From: Manganibacter manganicus
GTDB taxonomy: Bacteria; Pseudomonadota; Alphaproteobacteria; Rhizobiales; Rhizobiaceae
Length of the DNA stretch: 64,000 nt
NCBI RefSeq assembly: GCF_002075885.1
Contig: NZ_MDET01000002.1
Coordinates: 62,001 to 126,000, forward strand
Reading direction: 5' to 3'
The notes beneath the pieces were generated by a model, which was not told where the DNA came from, ran no database searches, and saw nothing but the letters and a program-made list of their open reading frames with translations. This document shows positions 57,611 to 64,000 of the stretch, one piece after another. The translations under genes were made by a program, and so were the position numbers. Position 1 is the stretch's first letter. The number at the start of each line of letters is the position of its first letter.

Positions 57611-57685
57611 GCGGGTGTAGCTCAGGGGTAGAGCACAACCTTGCCAAGGTTGGGGTCGAGCGTTCGAATCGCTTCACCCGCTCCA
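57611..57685 (+). tRNA. tRNA-Gly (anticodon GCC)
   Basis: A complete cloverleaf is readable. The acceptor GCGGGTG pairs with CACCCGC, and the D arm is GCTC...GAGC. The anticodon stem CAACC/GGTTG carries loop TTGCCAA (anticodon GCC at 57643-57645). The T arm is GAGCG-TTCGAAT-CGCTT with one G-U pair. CCA (57683-57685) is encoded. It reads GGC and GGU glycine codons. An intrinsic terminator follows 15 bases later. Confidence 0.98.
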
Positions 57686-57700
57686 GTTTCCCCACGTCGA

Positions 57701-57735
57701 AAAGCCGCGGTTTCTCCGCGGCTTTCGTGTTTTTC
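57701..57735 (+). terminator. Intrinsic terminator after tRNA-Gly
   Basis: AAAGCCGCGG (57701-57710) pairs perfectly with CCGCGGCTTT (57716-57725) around a 5-base loop, followed by CGTGTTTTT. It ends the tRNA-Gly transcript. Confidence 0.88.
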
Positions 57736-58060
57736 GGGTAGTTGAAATCGCAGGGCGCGGAAGCAGTTCAGAAGGCCGCGGTTACACGCGGGTCACCAGT
57801 TCGGAAATTGACGCAGCATAAATCGGGGCGGCGAACTCACCGAAACCCGCCGGATTTAGACTAGACAGCGGTCGTCAAGTACGACGCAGCACGATGAATA
57901 TCATGCAACCCTCCAGCGTAAAAAAATGCTTGAAAGCGCCAGTGCAACTATCCCAAGCCTCTAAAGGTTGCGCACAAATATCCGATTCTGATATTCACTT
58001 ATACTATTTTCATGTAAAACTGATACTTTTTTGAATAGGTGCTTTCTTTATCTCGGCCGA
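57736..58060. other. Gene-free, AT-rich spacer upstream of the phosphoesterase-ABC operon
   Basis: About 325 bases without a plausible gene. From about 57880 the DNA becomes clearly AT-rich compared with the rest of the window, with A-runs and T-runs (AAAAAAA near 57923, TTTTTT near 58027). A CTGATA-like hexamer occurs at about 57983 and 58018. I found no repeat of the tRNA end that would suggest an attachment site. It probably contains upstream elements for the PHO-box promoter. Confidence 0.5.
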
Positions 58061-58078
58061 ATGTCATTTGCCTGTCAC
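58061..58078 (+). promoter_or_regulatory. PHO box (PhoB-binding site) with -10 candidate downstream
   Basis: ATGTCAT (58061-58067), four bases, CTGTCAC (58072-58078): two 7-mers with 11-base periodicity. They match the PHO-box consensus CTGTCAT-N4-CTGTCAT at 12 of 14 repeat positions. GATAGT (58087-58092) lies 8 bases downstream, where a -10 element is expected in PhoB-activated promoters. This predicts induction by phosphate starvation. Confidence 0.72.
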
Positions 58079-58188
58079 TTTCGCTTGATAGTTTTATCGT
58101 GTTGTGAAATTATTTTCACGCTGGAATGAGGATGGCCGGCAGCGTCAGGGCAGATAACGAAAAAACGGCCCGACCCTGGGAGGATGAC

Positions 58189-58308
58189 ATGGACACTGGC
58201 ATAAACATGTGCCGCTTCCTGTATCGAGCACGGCCGGAACAGTCGGCTTCCTGCGTCTGCGACGTCTTTCACCGAACAGTTTTCATGTTTGAGGCACGGC
58301 GCCGATGA
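58189..58308 (+). CDS. small ORF coupled to the metallophosphoesterase (leader peptide or small protein)
   Basis: A 39-codon ORF beginning MDTGINMCRF with a strong GGGAGG ribosome site (about 58173-58180) at good distance. Its stop codon overlaps the ATG of the next gene (ATGA at 58305-58308). The peptide has three cysteines (CRF, CVC) and an Arg-rich end, and I recognise no family. Strong initiation plus stop/start overlap suggests a translated leader that couples or tunes expression, or a real small protein. The frame is open upstream to 58126 but without a good ribosome site. Confidence 0.5.
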   Translation: MDTGINMCRFLYRARPEQSASCVCDVFHRTVFMFEARRR

Positions 58309-59132
58309 CTCGCATTCTCCAGATATCCGACACGCATCTTAGCCCGACCAAGCGCCACTTCCATGACAACTGGCGCCCCTTATGCGACTGGATCGCACGG
58401 CAGAACGCCGACCTCATTATCCATACAGGCGATGTGACGGTGGACGGCGCCGACGTCGAGGAGGACATGCGCTATTGCTCGGCGTTGCTGCGGACCCTCG
58501 ACGTGCCGGTCCTGTGCGTACCGGGCAATCACGATGTCGGCGAACCAAAGCATCGCCACCAACCGGTCAACACGAAACGGCTGGAGCGCTGGCGCCGGCA
58601 TTTCGGCCCCGATCACTGGTTTCATGACGTCGAGAACTGGCGTCTCATCGGTTTGGATTCCATGCTTTTCGGTAGCGACGAGCCCGCCGAGGCGGAACAA
58701 TTCGAATGGCTTGAACAAACGATGCACGACGCAGATGGGCGACGCATCGCCTGGTTCACACACCGACCGCTTTTCATCGAACGTCCCGACGAGGGTGACG
58801 TCGGCTACTGGGCTCCGCCGCCGGCCCCGCGCGCCCGGCTTCTGGAGACTGTGCACGATCACAACGTCTCGCTGATCGCCAGCGGCCATCTGCACAAGGC
58901 TCGCGACGTGAGCTTGGGTGAGGTGCGGCTGATCTGGGGTCCGTCATCAGGCTTTGTCGTCGGTGCCACGCTGCAACCGGCCAACATGGCAGGCGAGGCA
59001 CGGCTTGGCGCGGTTGTTTATGAATTCAAGGGGTCTGGGTTCACCGTGGAATTCGCCGATATTCCCGGCCTCGCACCATTTCGCATCGATGACGTGCTGC
59101 ACGAGGTCTATCCGCCCCACGAAACAGCCTGA
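58305..59132 (+). CDS. class III metallophosphoesterase (cyclic nucleotide/glycerophosphodiesterase-like)
   Basis: A 275-residue calcineurin-like phosphoesterase. The metal-binding motifs occur in order: DTHL (residues 9-12), GDVTVDG near residue 42, GNHD near residue 75, HRP near residue 153 and GHLH near residue 198. The bimetal site is therefore intact. Relatives include CpdA and GpdQ. It has no signal peptide and is cytoplasmic. It starts within the stop of a 39-codon ORF and is followed after 38 bases by an ABC transporter. The substrate, probably an imported phosphodiester, is inferred from context. Confidence 0.88.
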   Translation: MTRILQISDTHLSPTKRHFHDNWRPLCDWIARQNADLIIHTGDVTVDGADVEEDMRYCSALLRTLDVPVLCVPGNHDVGEPKHRHQPVNTKRLERWRRHFGPDHWFHDVENWRLIGLDSMLFGSDEPAEAEQFEWLEQTMHDADGRRIAWFTHRPLFIERPDEGDVGYWAPPPAPRARLLETVHDHNVSLIASGHLHKARDVSLGEVRLIWGPSSGFVVGATLQPANMAGEARLGAVVYEFKGSGFTVEFADIPGLAPFRIDDVLHEVYPPHETA

Positions 59133-59170
59133 TCGCAGGCAGCCAACCGCATGCGACGACGGGAGACAAC

Positions 59171-60379
59171 ATGGCCAAGGTTGAACTGCACAATCTGAGG
59201 AAGTCGTTTGGGTCGGCCGAAGTTCTTTCCGATATCAATCTTTCCATCAAGGATGGCGAGTTCCTGACCTTGGTCGGGCCGTCGGGATGCGGAAAATCGA
59301 CGCTCATTCGTATCATCGCCGGGCTGGAGCCGCAGACAAGTGGCAGCATCAGCATCGATGATCAGTCGATAGATCATCTGCGCCCGCACGAACGGCGCGT
59401 CGCGATGGTGTTCCAGAGCTACGCCCTCTACCCGCACATGTCGGTCTTTTCCAATATTGCCCTGCCGCTGACGATGACCGCACTCAATCTTTACGAGCGC
59501 CTGCCACTGATCAAGCTGCTGTCGCCGCGCCGCCGCAAGATCATGAAGCAGATCGGCGAAGAGGTGAAAGCGATCGCGGCGCAATTGCAGATCGAACCGC
59601 TGTTGGGCCGCAAACCGGCTCAGCTTTCCGGAGGCCAGCGCCAGCGTGTCGCGCTCGGGCGGGCCATGGTGCGCCATCCGGCGGCGTTCCTGATGGACGA
59701 GCCACTATCGAATCTTGATGCGAAACTGCGCGTGCACATGCGCAGCGAGCTTGCCGAACTGCACCAGCGCCTAGGCTCCACATTTATCTACGTCACCCAC
59801 GATCAGGTCGAGGCCATGACCATGTCGGACCGGGTGGCGATGATGGACGCAGGCAAGATCCTGCAACTGGGCACACCCGATGAGCTTTATGCCCGACCGG
59901 CCAATATAAAGGTCGCGCAATTCATCGGCAGCCCCACCATCAACCTGCTGCCGGCACGAGTTGGCCAAGACGGACAAGTGGAACTGTCTGGAAAGCCGCT
60001 GCCGATCCGTGCCAACCTCACTGAGGGCAGCAACATCACCATCGGCATCCGGCCAGAAGCATTGCAGCCGGAGATCGTGACCCATACCCTGCCGCATCAG
60101 GCATCGCTGCCGGTTCATCTGCGCCGAAGCGAACATCTCGGATCGGAAAAAATCCTTTATTTCGGCGTCCCGGATGTGGAAGACCTTACGGTCACATCAC
60201 GCGTGGCGGCCAGCGTGCCTGACGCGAGCCTCAAGATCACAAATCTGGCCTTCGATCCATCCGCCTGCCATCTCTTCGATGGTAACGGCGAGCGGATCGA
60301 GGTTGCAGCCGTGGCCAGCGGCAGGCAGAGCGCAAATATCGACAAGCGCTTCCTTCCAACGGGGAGCCATGTCTCATGA
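59171..60379 (+). CDS. ABC transporter ATP-binding protein, UgpC/MalK type
   Basis: A 402-residue ATPase of CUT1 importers. Walker A GPSGCGKST is near residue 38, signature LSGGQRQR near residue 155, Walker B FLMDEPLSNLD near residue 174 and H-loop THDQ. A C-terminal MalK-type regulatory OB region begins near residue 240. Unusually, about 25-30 extra residues rich in Leu, Arg and Lys (around 98-130, NLYERLPLIKLLSPRRRK) lie between the Q-loop and signature. It overlaps the next permease by 4 bases. Confidence 0.93.
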   Translation: MAKVELHNLRKSFGSAEVLSDINLSIKDGEFLTLVGPSGCGKSTLIRIIAGLEPQTSGSISIDDQSIDHLRPHERRVAMVFQSYALYPHMSVFSNIALPLTMTALNLYERLPLIKLLSPRRRKIMKQIGEEVKAIAAQLQIEPLLGRKPAQLSGGQRQRVALGRAMVRHPAAFLMDEPLSNLDAKLRVHMRSELAELHQRLGSTFIYVTHDQVEAMTMSDRVAMMDAGKILQLGTPDELYARPANIKVAQFIGSPTINLLPARVGQDGQVELSGKPLPIRANLTEGSNITIGIRPEALQPEIVTHTLPHQASLPVHLRRSEHLGSEKILYFGVPDVEDLTVTSRVAASVPDASLKITNLAFDPSACHLFDGNGERIEVAAVASGRQSANIDKRFLPTGSHVS

Positions 60380-61296
60380 GCACCGTTGCCGTACCGATGA
60401 TGAGCGCCCCTCCGGGTCGCCGCCAAGCTGTCATGGAGCGGATCATGGCGGCCGGATTTGCTCTGCCGGCTCTACTGCTGCTCCTCCTTACCATTCTCGT
60501 CCCGCTCGGCGTGCTCGCCTATCTCAGTTTCACCGATTACGAGCTTGGTGCGGTCGATGTAAATTATGTCGGCTTGAGCAACATCACCTCGGCCCTGACA
60601 GACCCCACTTTTCGTCGCGCGCTGACCAATACGCTGATCTACGTGGCGATCGTCCTGCCCGGATCAGTGATCCTGTCGTTGCTGGTCGCGGTGCTGGTGC
60701 ATCGACGCAAGCGCACGAGGTCGCTTTACGAGATCATCTACTTCCTGCCGGTTACTTCTACCTTCATCGCCATGGCGACCGTCTGGCAATTTGTGCTGCA
60801 TCCGAGCCTCGGGCCGATCAGCGCGGCCCTGCGCTGGCTCGGGATTGGCGAAATTGCATTCCTCAGCGATCCCTCACTGGCCCTGCCCACTCTTGCCGTA
60901 ATCGGCATCTGGCAGTTGATCGGCTTCAACATGGTCCTCTTCCTAGCCGGTCTTTCGACAATCCCGAAAGACCTTTACGAGGCTGCGGAAATCGACGGCT
61001 GTGGCGGCGAGATCGACCGTTTTATGACCATCACCTGGCCGCTGCTCGGCCCGACGACGATGTTCGTCATCGTCACCAGTTCGATCACCGCTTTCAAGGT
61101 CTTCGATACCGTGGCCGTGCTGACTCATGGCGGCCCCGGCGGTTCCACGGAAGTCCTGCTCTATGACATATATCTGGAAGGCTTCCAATATTTCCGCATG
61201 GCCTACGCCGCGGTCCTCACCTTCATCTTCCTCATCTTCATCCTGGTGTTTTCCATACTTCAGACCGTCGTGATGGATCGCAAGGTGCACTACTGA
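60376..61296 (+). CDS. ABC transporter permease, UgpA/MalF type
   Basis: A 306-residue membrane subunit with six hydrophobic segments. The EAA loop for ATPase docking is LYEAAEIDGCGGEIDRFMTITWPLL near residue 205. The N-terminal part resembles sugar/glycerol-phosphate importers (VLAYLSFTDYELG). It overlaps the ATPase gene by 4 bases at its start and the second permease by one base at its end, so the importer subunits are tightly coupled. The substrate is inferred to be a phosphodiester or glycerophosphate. Confidence 0.93.
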   Translation: MSTVAVPMMSAPPGRRQAVMERIMAAGFALPALLLLLLTILVPLGVLAYLSFTDYELGAVDVNYVGLSNITSALTDPTFRRALTNTLIYVAIVLPGSVILSLLVAVLVHRRKRTRSLYEIIYFLPVTSTFIAMATVWQFVLHPSLGPISAALRWLGIGEIAFLSDPSLALPTLAVIGIWQLIGFNMVLFLAGLSTIPKDLYEAAEIDGCGGEIDRFMTITWPLLGPTTMFVIVTSSITAFKVFDTVAVLTHGGPGGSTEVLLYDIYLEGFQYFRMAYAAVLTFIFLIFILVFSILQTVVMDRKVHY

Positions 61297-62183
61297 TGAA
61301 CGCCCAGTCCTATATCGCCTCGCAGGCAGCAAATCAGCCGAGCAGGATCAATTCGGCAGGCAGGCGCTTTGCGTCGCTCTTCATCACGCACGCCATCCTG
61401 CTCACCGGCGTGGCCTTCATCCTGTTGCCGTTCATCTGGATGCTCATCACCTCGATCAAGCCGCCCGACGAGGTTTTCAACGCTCAACTCAGGCTCTGGC
61501 CGAAGCAGTTCTACGGCATCGAGAATTACACGATGGCGCTGACCAGCGCGCCGCTGCTGCGGTTCGCCTTGAACGGCCTCATCGTTTGCGGCGGTATCCT
61601 GATCGTCCAGTTGCTGGTGGCGATCCCTTGCGCCTACGCGCTCGCCAAGCTGAAATTTCCCGGCCGCAATGCGCTGTTCGTTCTCGTCCTGCTTGGACTT
61701 TGTGTTCCCGAACAGGTTCCGGCACTGCCGATCTATATCGGGCTGGCCAAGGTTGACCTGCTGAACACCTATTTCGCCATGATGGTGCCGTTCTTCCTGT
61801 CGGTGTTCGCGATCTTCCTGTTCAGGCAGTTCTTTCGCAGCTTTCCCGATGACATCATTCACGCCGCACGCCTCGACGGCATGAGCGAATTCGAGATCGT
61901 CTGGCGAATCGTCACGCCGAGCGCGATGCCGGCCATCGCGGCATTCGCCGTGTTCTCATTCGTTGCGCACTGGAACGATCTTTACTGGCCGCTGATCGTT
62001 ATATCCGACGTCAACCTGGCGCCACCGCCGCTCGGCATGATGTTCTTTTCCGATGCCGAGGCCGGCACGAATTACGGCGCGCTTACCGCTGCCGCAACGA
62101 TCCTTACTGCACCGCTGCTGATCGTCTTCCTGTTCGCCAGGCGACGCTTCATCGAAGGAATCACTATGACCGGCGTGAAATAG
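61296..62183 (+). CDS. ABC transporter permease, UgpE/MalG type
   Basis: A 295-residue second permease with six hydrophobic segments. The EAA-loop motif is HAARLDGMSEFEIVWRIVTPSAMPAI near residue 190. The sequence FILLPFIWMLITSIKPPDEVF near residue 45 is typical of the MalG/UgpE branch. It forms a heterodimer with the preceding permease. Its ATG overlaps the upstream stop (TGATG). The binding-protein gene follows after 61 bases. Confidence 0.93.
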   Translation: MNAQSYIASQAANQPSRINSAGRRFASLFITHAILLTGVAFILLPFIWMLITSIKPPDEVFNAQLRLWPKQFYGIENYTMALTSAPLLRFALNGLIVCGGILIVQLLVAIPCAYALAKLKFPGRNALFVLVLLGLCVPEQVPALPIYIGLAKVDLLNTYFAMMVPFFLSVFAIFLFRQFFRSFPDDIIHAARLDGMSEFEIVWRIVTPSAMPAIAAFAVFSFVAHWNDLYWPLIVISDVNLAPPPLGMMFFSDAEAGTNYGALTAAATILTAPLLIVFLFARRRFIEGITMTGVK

Positions 62184-62244
62184 TGATCGGGTGGCGGCGC
62201 CATCCGGCGTCCGGTGTCCGACAAGAGACCAACGGAGAAAACCA

Positions 62245-63522
62245 ATGAAATTTCTTTCGAAACTCATCGGAGCCGCCGCCGCTCTTGGGTTTGCGGGCAT
62301 GTCGTCCGCATTTGCCCAATCGCCGGTTACGCTCGACGTCTTCTACGCCTTTCCCTCTTTCGCGAAATTCCATGAGCCGATTGCCGGGGAGTTCATGAAG
62401 GAGCATCCCGACATCAAGATCGAATTCAGGGCGCCCGCAGCCAGCTACGATGAAGGCCACCAGGCCATGCTGCGCGCGGCCATTACCAACAATTTGCCCG
62501 ACGTCTATTATTCCGGCTATCACCTGCTCAGCGAACTGGTCGGCAAGCTAAAAGCCCGCAGCCAGATCGTTGACCTCGGCCCGCTGATGGATGCCGAGCC
62601 CGCGGAGTGGCGCAGCGCCAATTATGCCGACAACATTCTGGCGCTCGGCAAGGAAGACGGTACGCTCTACGGGTTGCCCTTCAACGCTTCGATGCCGATC
62701 ATGTACTACAACGCCGATCTGGTGAAGAAAGCCGGCGGCGACCCGGACAATATGCCTACCGATTGGCCGGGGATCATGGATCTCGCCAAGAAGATCAAGG
62801 CGACCGGCCCGAATATTGCAGGCCTCGCCTACAACATCCACGACTGGCCGGACGAGTGGTTGTGGGACGCCATGCTGATGCAGAGCGGCGGTGCTCTGAC
62901 AAAGGACGGCAAGGTGGCTTTCGGCGACGAGCACGGCCTGGAGGCGCTCGAATATTTCCGCAGCTTCGTTACCGATGCGGGCATGCCGCTCATCGATTGG
63001 GATCAGTCGCGGCAATCCTTCATTGCCGGGCAGATCGGCCTGTTCTTCGACACGCCGGCGCGTCTCAACCAGGACACGGAACTGATCGGCGACCGTTTCG
63101 AACTGCGCACGGCTGTATTTCCGATCGACGACAAGGAAAACGGCGGCCTGCCGACGGGTGGCAACGCGGCGGTCATCACGGCCAAGGACCCTGCCAAGCA
63201 GAAGGCGGCGTGGGAATTCCTGAAATTCGTCACCAGCCCCAAGGCGCAGGAGATGGTCGTCAAGATGAGCGGCTACCTGCCGACGAACAAGGCCGCGACC
63301 GGTCCGGACTATCTCGGTCCCTTCTACGAAGCCAATCCGAACTTCAGCACCGTCGCCAAGGAAATGGACAAGTCGATGCCATGGCCGGGCTATTCCGCCG
63401 GCAACACGGTGCGCATCTGGCGTACGCAACGTGAGATCATCGCCGGGGTCATGCGCGGCGATATCTCGCCTAAGGATGGGCTGGATCGTCTCGTTTCGGA
63501 AACGCAGGCGCTGATGAAATAA
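62245..63522 (+). CDS. ABC transporter substrate-binding protein (UgpB-like, family 1)
   Basis: A 425-residue periplasmic binding protein. The signal peptide (MKFLSKLIGAAAALGFAGMSSAFA) is followed by a family 1 extracellular solute-binding fold: VTLDVFYAFPSF, then PDVYYSGYHLLSEL, GLPFNASMPIMYYN near residue 150 and AGNTVRIWRTQ near residue 390. It most resembles UgpB-type proteins, though ligand residues cannot be assigned. The start at 62245 has GGAGA upstream; 62191 adds a non-signal leader. Sugar and phosphodiester ligands both remain possible. Confidence 0.9.
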   Translation: MKFLSKLIGAAAALGFAGMSSAFAQSPVTLDVFYAFPSFAKFHEPIAGEFMKEHPDIKIEFRAPAASYDEGHQAMLRAAITNNLPDVYYSGYHLLSELVGKLKARSQIVDLGPLMDAEPAEWRSANYADNILALGKEDGTLYGLPFNASMPIMYYNADLVKKAGGDPDNMPTDWPGIMDLAKKIKATGPNIAGLAYNIHDWPDEWLWDAMLMQSGGALTKDGKVAFGDEHGLEALEYFRSFVTDAGMPLIDWDQSRQSFIAGQIGLFFDTPARLNQDTELIGDRFELRTAVFPIDDKENGGLPTGGNAAVITAKDPAKQKAAWEFLKFVTSPKAQEMVVKMSGYLPTNKAATGPDYLGPFYEANPNFSTVAKEMDKSMPWPGYSAGNTVRIWRTQREIIAGVMRGDISPKDGLDRLVSETQALMK

Positions 63523-63526
63523 CCAT

Positions 63527-63571
63527 CAGCGCCCCGCTGAGGGACGCCGCAATCCAACAATCGGGGCGCTG
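63527..63571 (+). promoter_or_regulatory. Long-loop hairpin between the binding protein and the terminal phosphodiesterase
   Basis: CAGCGCCCCG (63527-63536) pairs perfectly with CGGGGCGCTG (63562-63571), and a third partial copy CAGCGCCC occurs at 63581-63588, able to compete for pairing. There is no T-run. Such stems after a binding-protein gene often protect the upstream mRNA and lower expression of later genes. Confidence 0.6.
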
Positions 63572-63611
63572 CTTATCGTGCAGCGCCCTTCCTCTGCCAG
63601 CCGGATGTTCC

Positions 63612-64000
63612 ATGCTTATTGCCCAGATCAGCGACTTCCATATCCGCCCCGAAGGCCAGATGGCCTATGCCGGGCTAGACACCAACGCCATGGCGCGCCG
63701 CGCCGTGGCGACGATTACGGCGCTCGACCCCGCGCCTGACTGCGTGCTGGTGACCGGCGACCTCGCCGATTGCGGACGCGCGGAGGAATACGAGATCGTC
63801 GCGGACATTCTTTCCACTCTGCCGATGCCCGTCTTCGTCATTCCCGGTAATCATGATCGCCGGGAAACCATGCGCGACGTGCTGGCGCCGACCTTCCCCT
63901 ATCTGCGCCAGGCCGACGATTTCCTTCATTATGCAATCGAGGATTTCCCCGTCCGCCTGATCGGCCTCGACACGGTGCTTGCGGGCGAGGATGGCGGCGC
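63612..64000 (+). CDS. GpdQ-like phosphodiesterase, N-terminal part (truncated by window edge)
   Basis: About 130 residues of a class III metallophosphoesterase. MLIAQISDFHIRPEGQMAYAG, GDLADCGRAEEYE near residue 52 and VIPGNHDRRETM near residue 77 place it close to glycerophosphodiesterase GpdQ of Enterobacter. The metal ligands in DFH, GD and GNHD are intact as far as visible. It follows the binding-protein gene by 89 bases on the same strand. Together with the first phosphoesterase it brackets the importer, suggesting intracellular hydrolysis of an imported phosphodiester. Confidence 0.87.
   Translation, partial: MLIAQISDFHIRPEGQMAYAGLDTNAMARRAVATITALDPAPDCVLVTGDLADCGRAEEYEIVADILSTLPMPVFVIPGNHDRRETMRDVLAPTFPYLRQADDFLHYAIEDFPVRLIGLDTVLAGEDGG

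Noticed and set aside
57611..58060. tRNA-Gly as integration site of a genomic island
   Set aside because: No duplicated tRNA end, integrase or mobility gene is visible in the window; kept only as a low-interest composition observation.
58075..58272. 65-codon minus-strand ORF opposite the small ORF before the phosphoesterase
   Set aside because: No ribosome site or domain, and it runs against the PHO-box promoter and the coupled small ORF.

Overview
The window is GC-rich, densely coded chromosomal DNA of an alphaproteobacterium. The gene set points to Hyphomicrobiales (Rhizobiales), most likely near the Phyllobacteriaceae/Brucellaceae. Evidence includes an Omp19-type lipoprotein, IalB, DUF1127, DUF2794, DUF1223, DUF1236 and DUF2270 proteins, an mdh-sucCDA operon, the ffh-chorismate mutase-rpsP group, an imuA-imuB-dnaE2 mutagenesis cassette and a GAAC-N7-GAAC SOS box. 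The genus is an inference. I see no insertion sequence, prophage, CRISPR array or rRNA.

Layout. 1-4.4 kb: TCA operon mdh-sucC-sucD-sucA on the minus strand, with sucA cut by the window edge. 4.4-6.2 kb: zapE and an omp19-like lipoprotein. 6.4-11.4 kb: a plus-strand run of DUF1328, dapF, mtaB, ftsY, yciB/ispZ and a DUF1127 protein. 11.4-13.6 kb: cytochrome c maturation genes ccmA, ccmB, ccmD and ccmG, with ccmC missing from its usual slot. 13.9-16.6 kb: acnA. 16.6-22.8 kb: ceramidase-like protein, DUF1223, a 6S-like RNA candidate, DUF2794, GNAT, a Bax-inhibitor protein with a structured leader, thpR, YkvA and IalB. 22.8-32.5 kb: ClC channel, rlmN, LysE, Glu/Leu dehydrogenase, argG, lytic transglycosylase, SH3/DUF1236 protein and CPBP protease. 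32.5-36.9 kb: DUF2270, ffh, chorismate mutase, rpsP, glycine-zipper lipoprotein and GNAT. 37-44.8 kb: asd, DEAD-box helicase, EamA exporter, leuB, glyoxalase, RidA, a periplasmic protein and leuD. 44.9-48.8 kb: amino-acid oxidase-like flavoprotein, TetR plus Tet(X)-like monooxygenase, DUF1737 and a zincin. 48.9-54.8 kb: SOS mutasome. 54.8-57.7 kb: Trm112-like, LonN, CnoX, ProX and tRNA-Gly. 58-64 kb: an operon of two metallophosphoesterases flanking an Ugp-type ABC transporter.

The most notable regulatory reading is at the right end. A near-consensus PHO box (58061-58078) precedes a 39-codon ORF that is stop/start coupled to the first phosphoesterase. Next come an ABC importer (ATPase, two permeases, binding protein) and a GpdQ-like phosphodiesterase. 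Together this looks like a phosphate-starvation system that imports and hydrolyses a phosphodiester. Other readable controls are an SOS box before imuA, a palindrome between the -35 and -10 of the tetR-monooxygenase promoter, and a MerR-type palindrome before mdh. There are also structured leaders before the Bax-inhibitor gene and ffh. Most of the window is ordinary housekeeping DNA, and I do not see an unmistakably novel multi-gene system.
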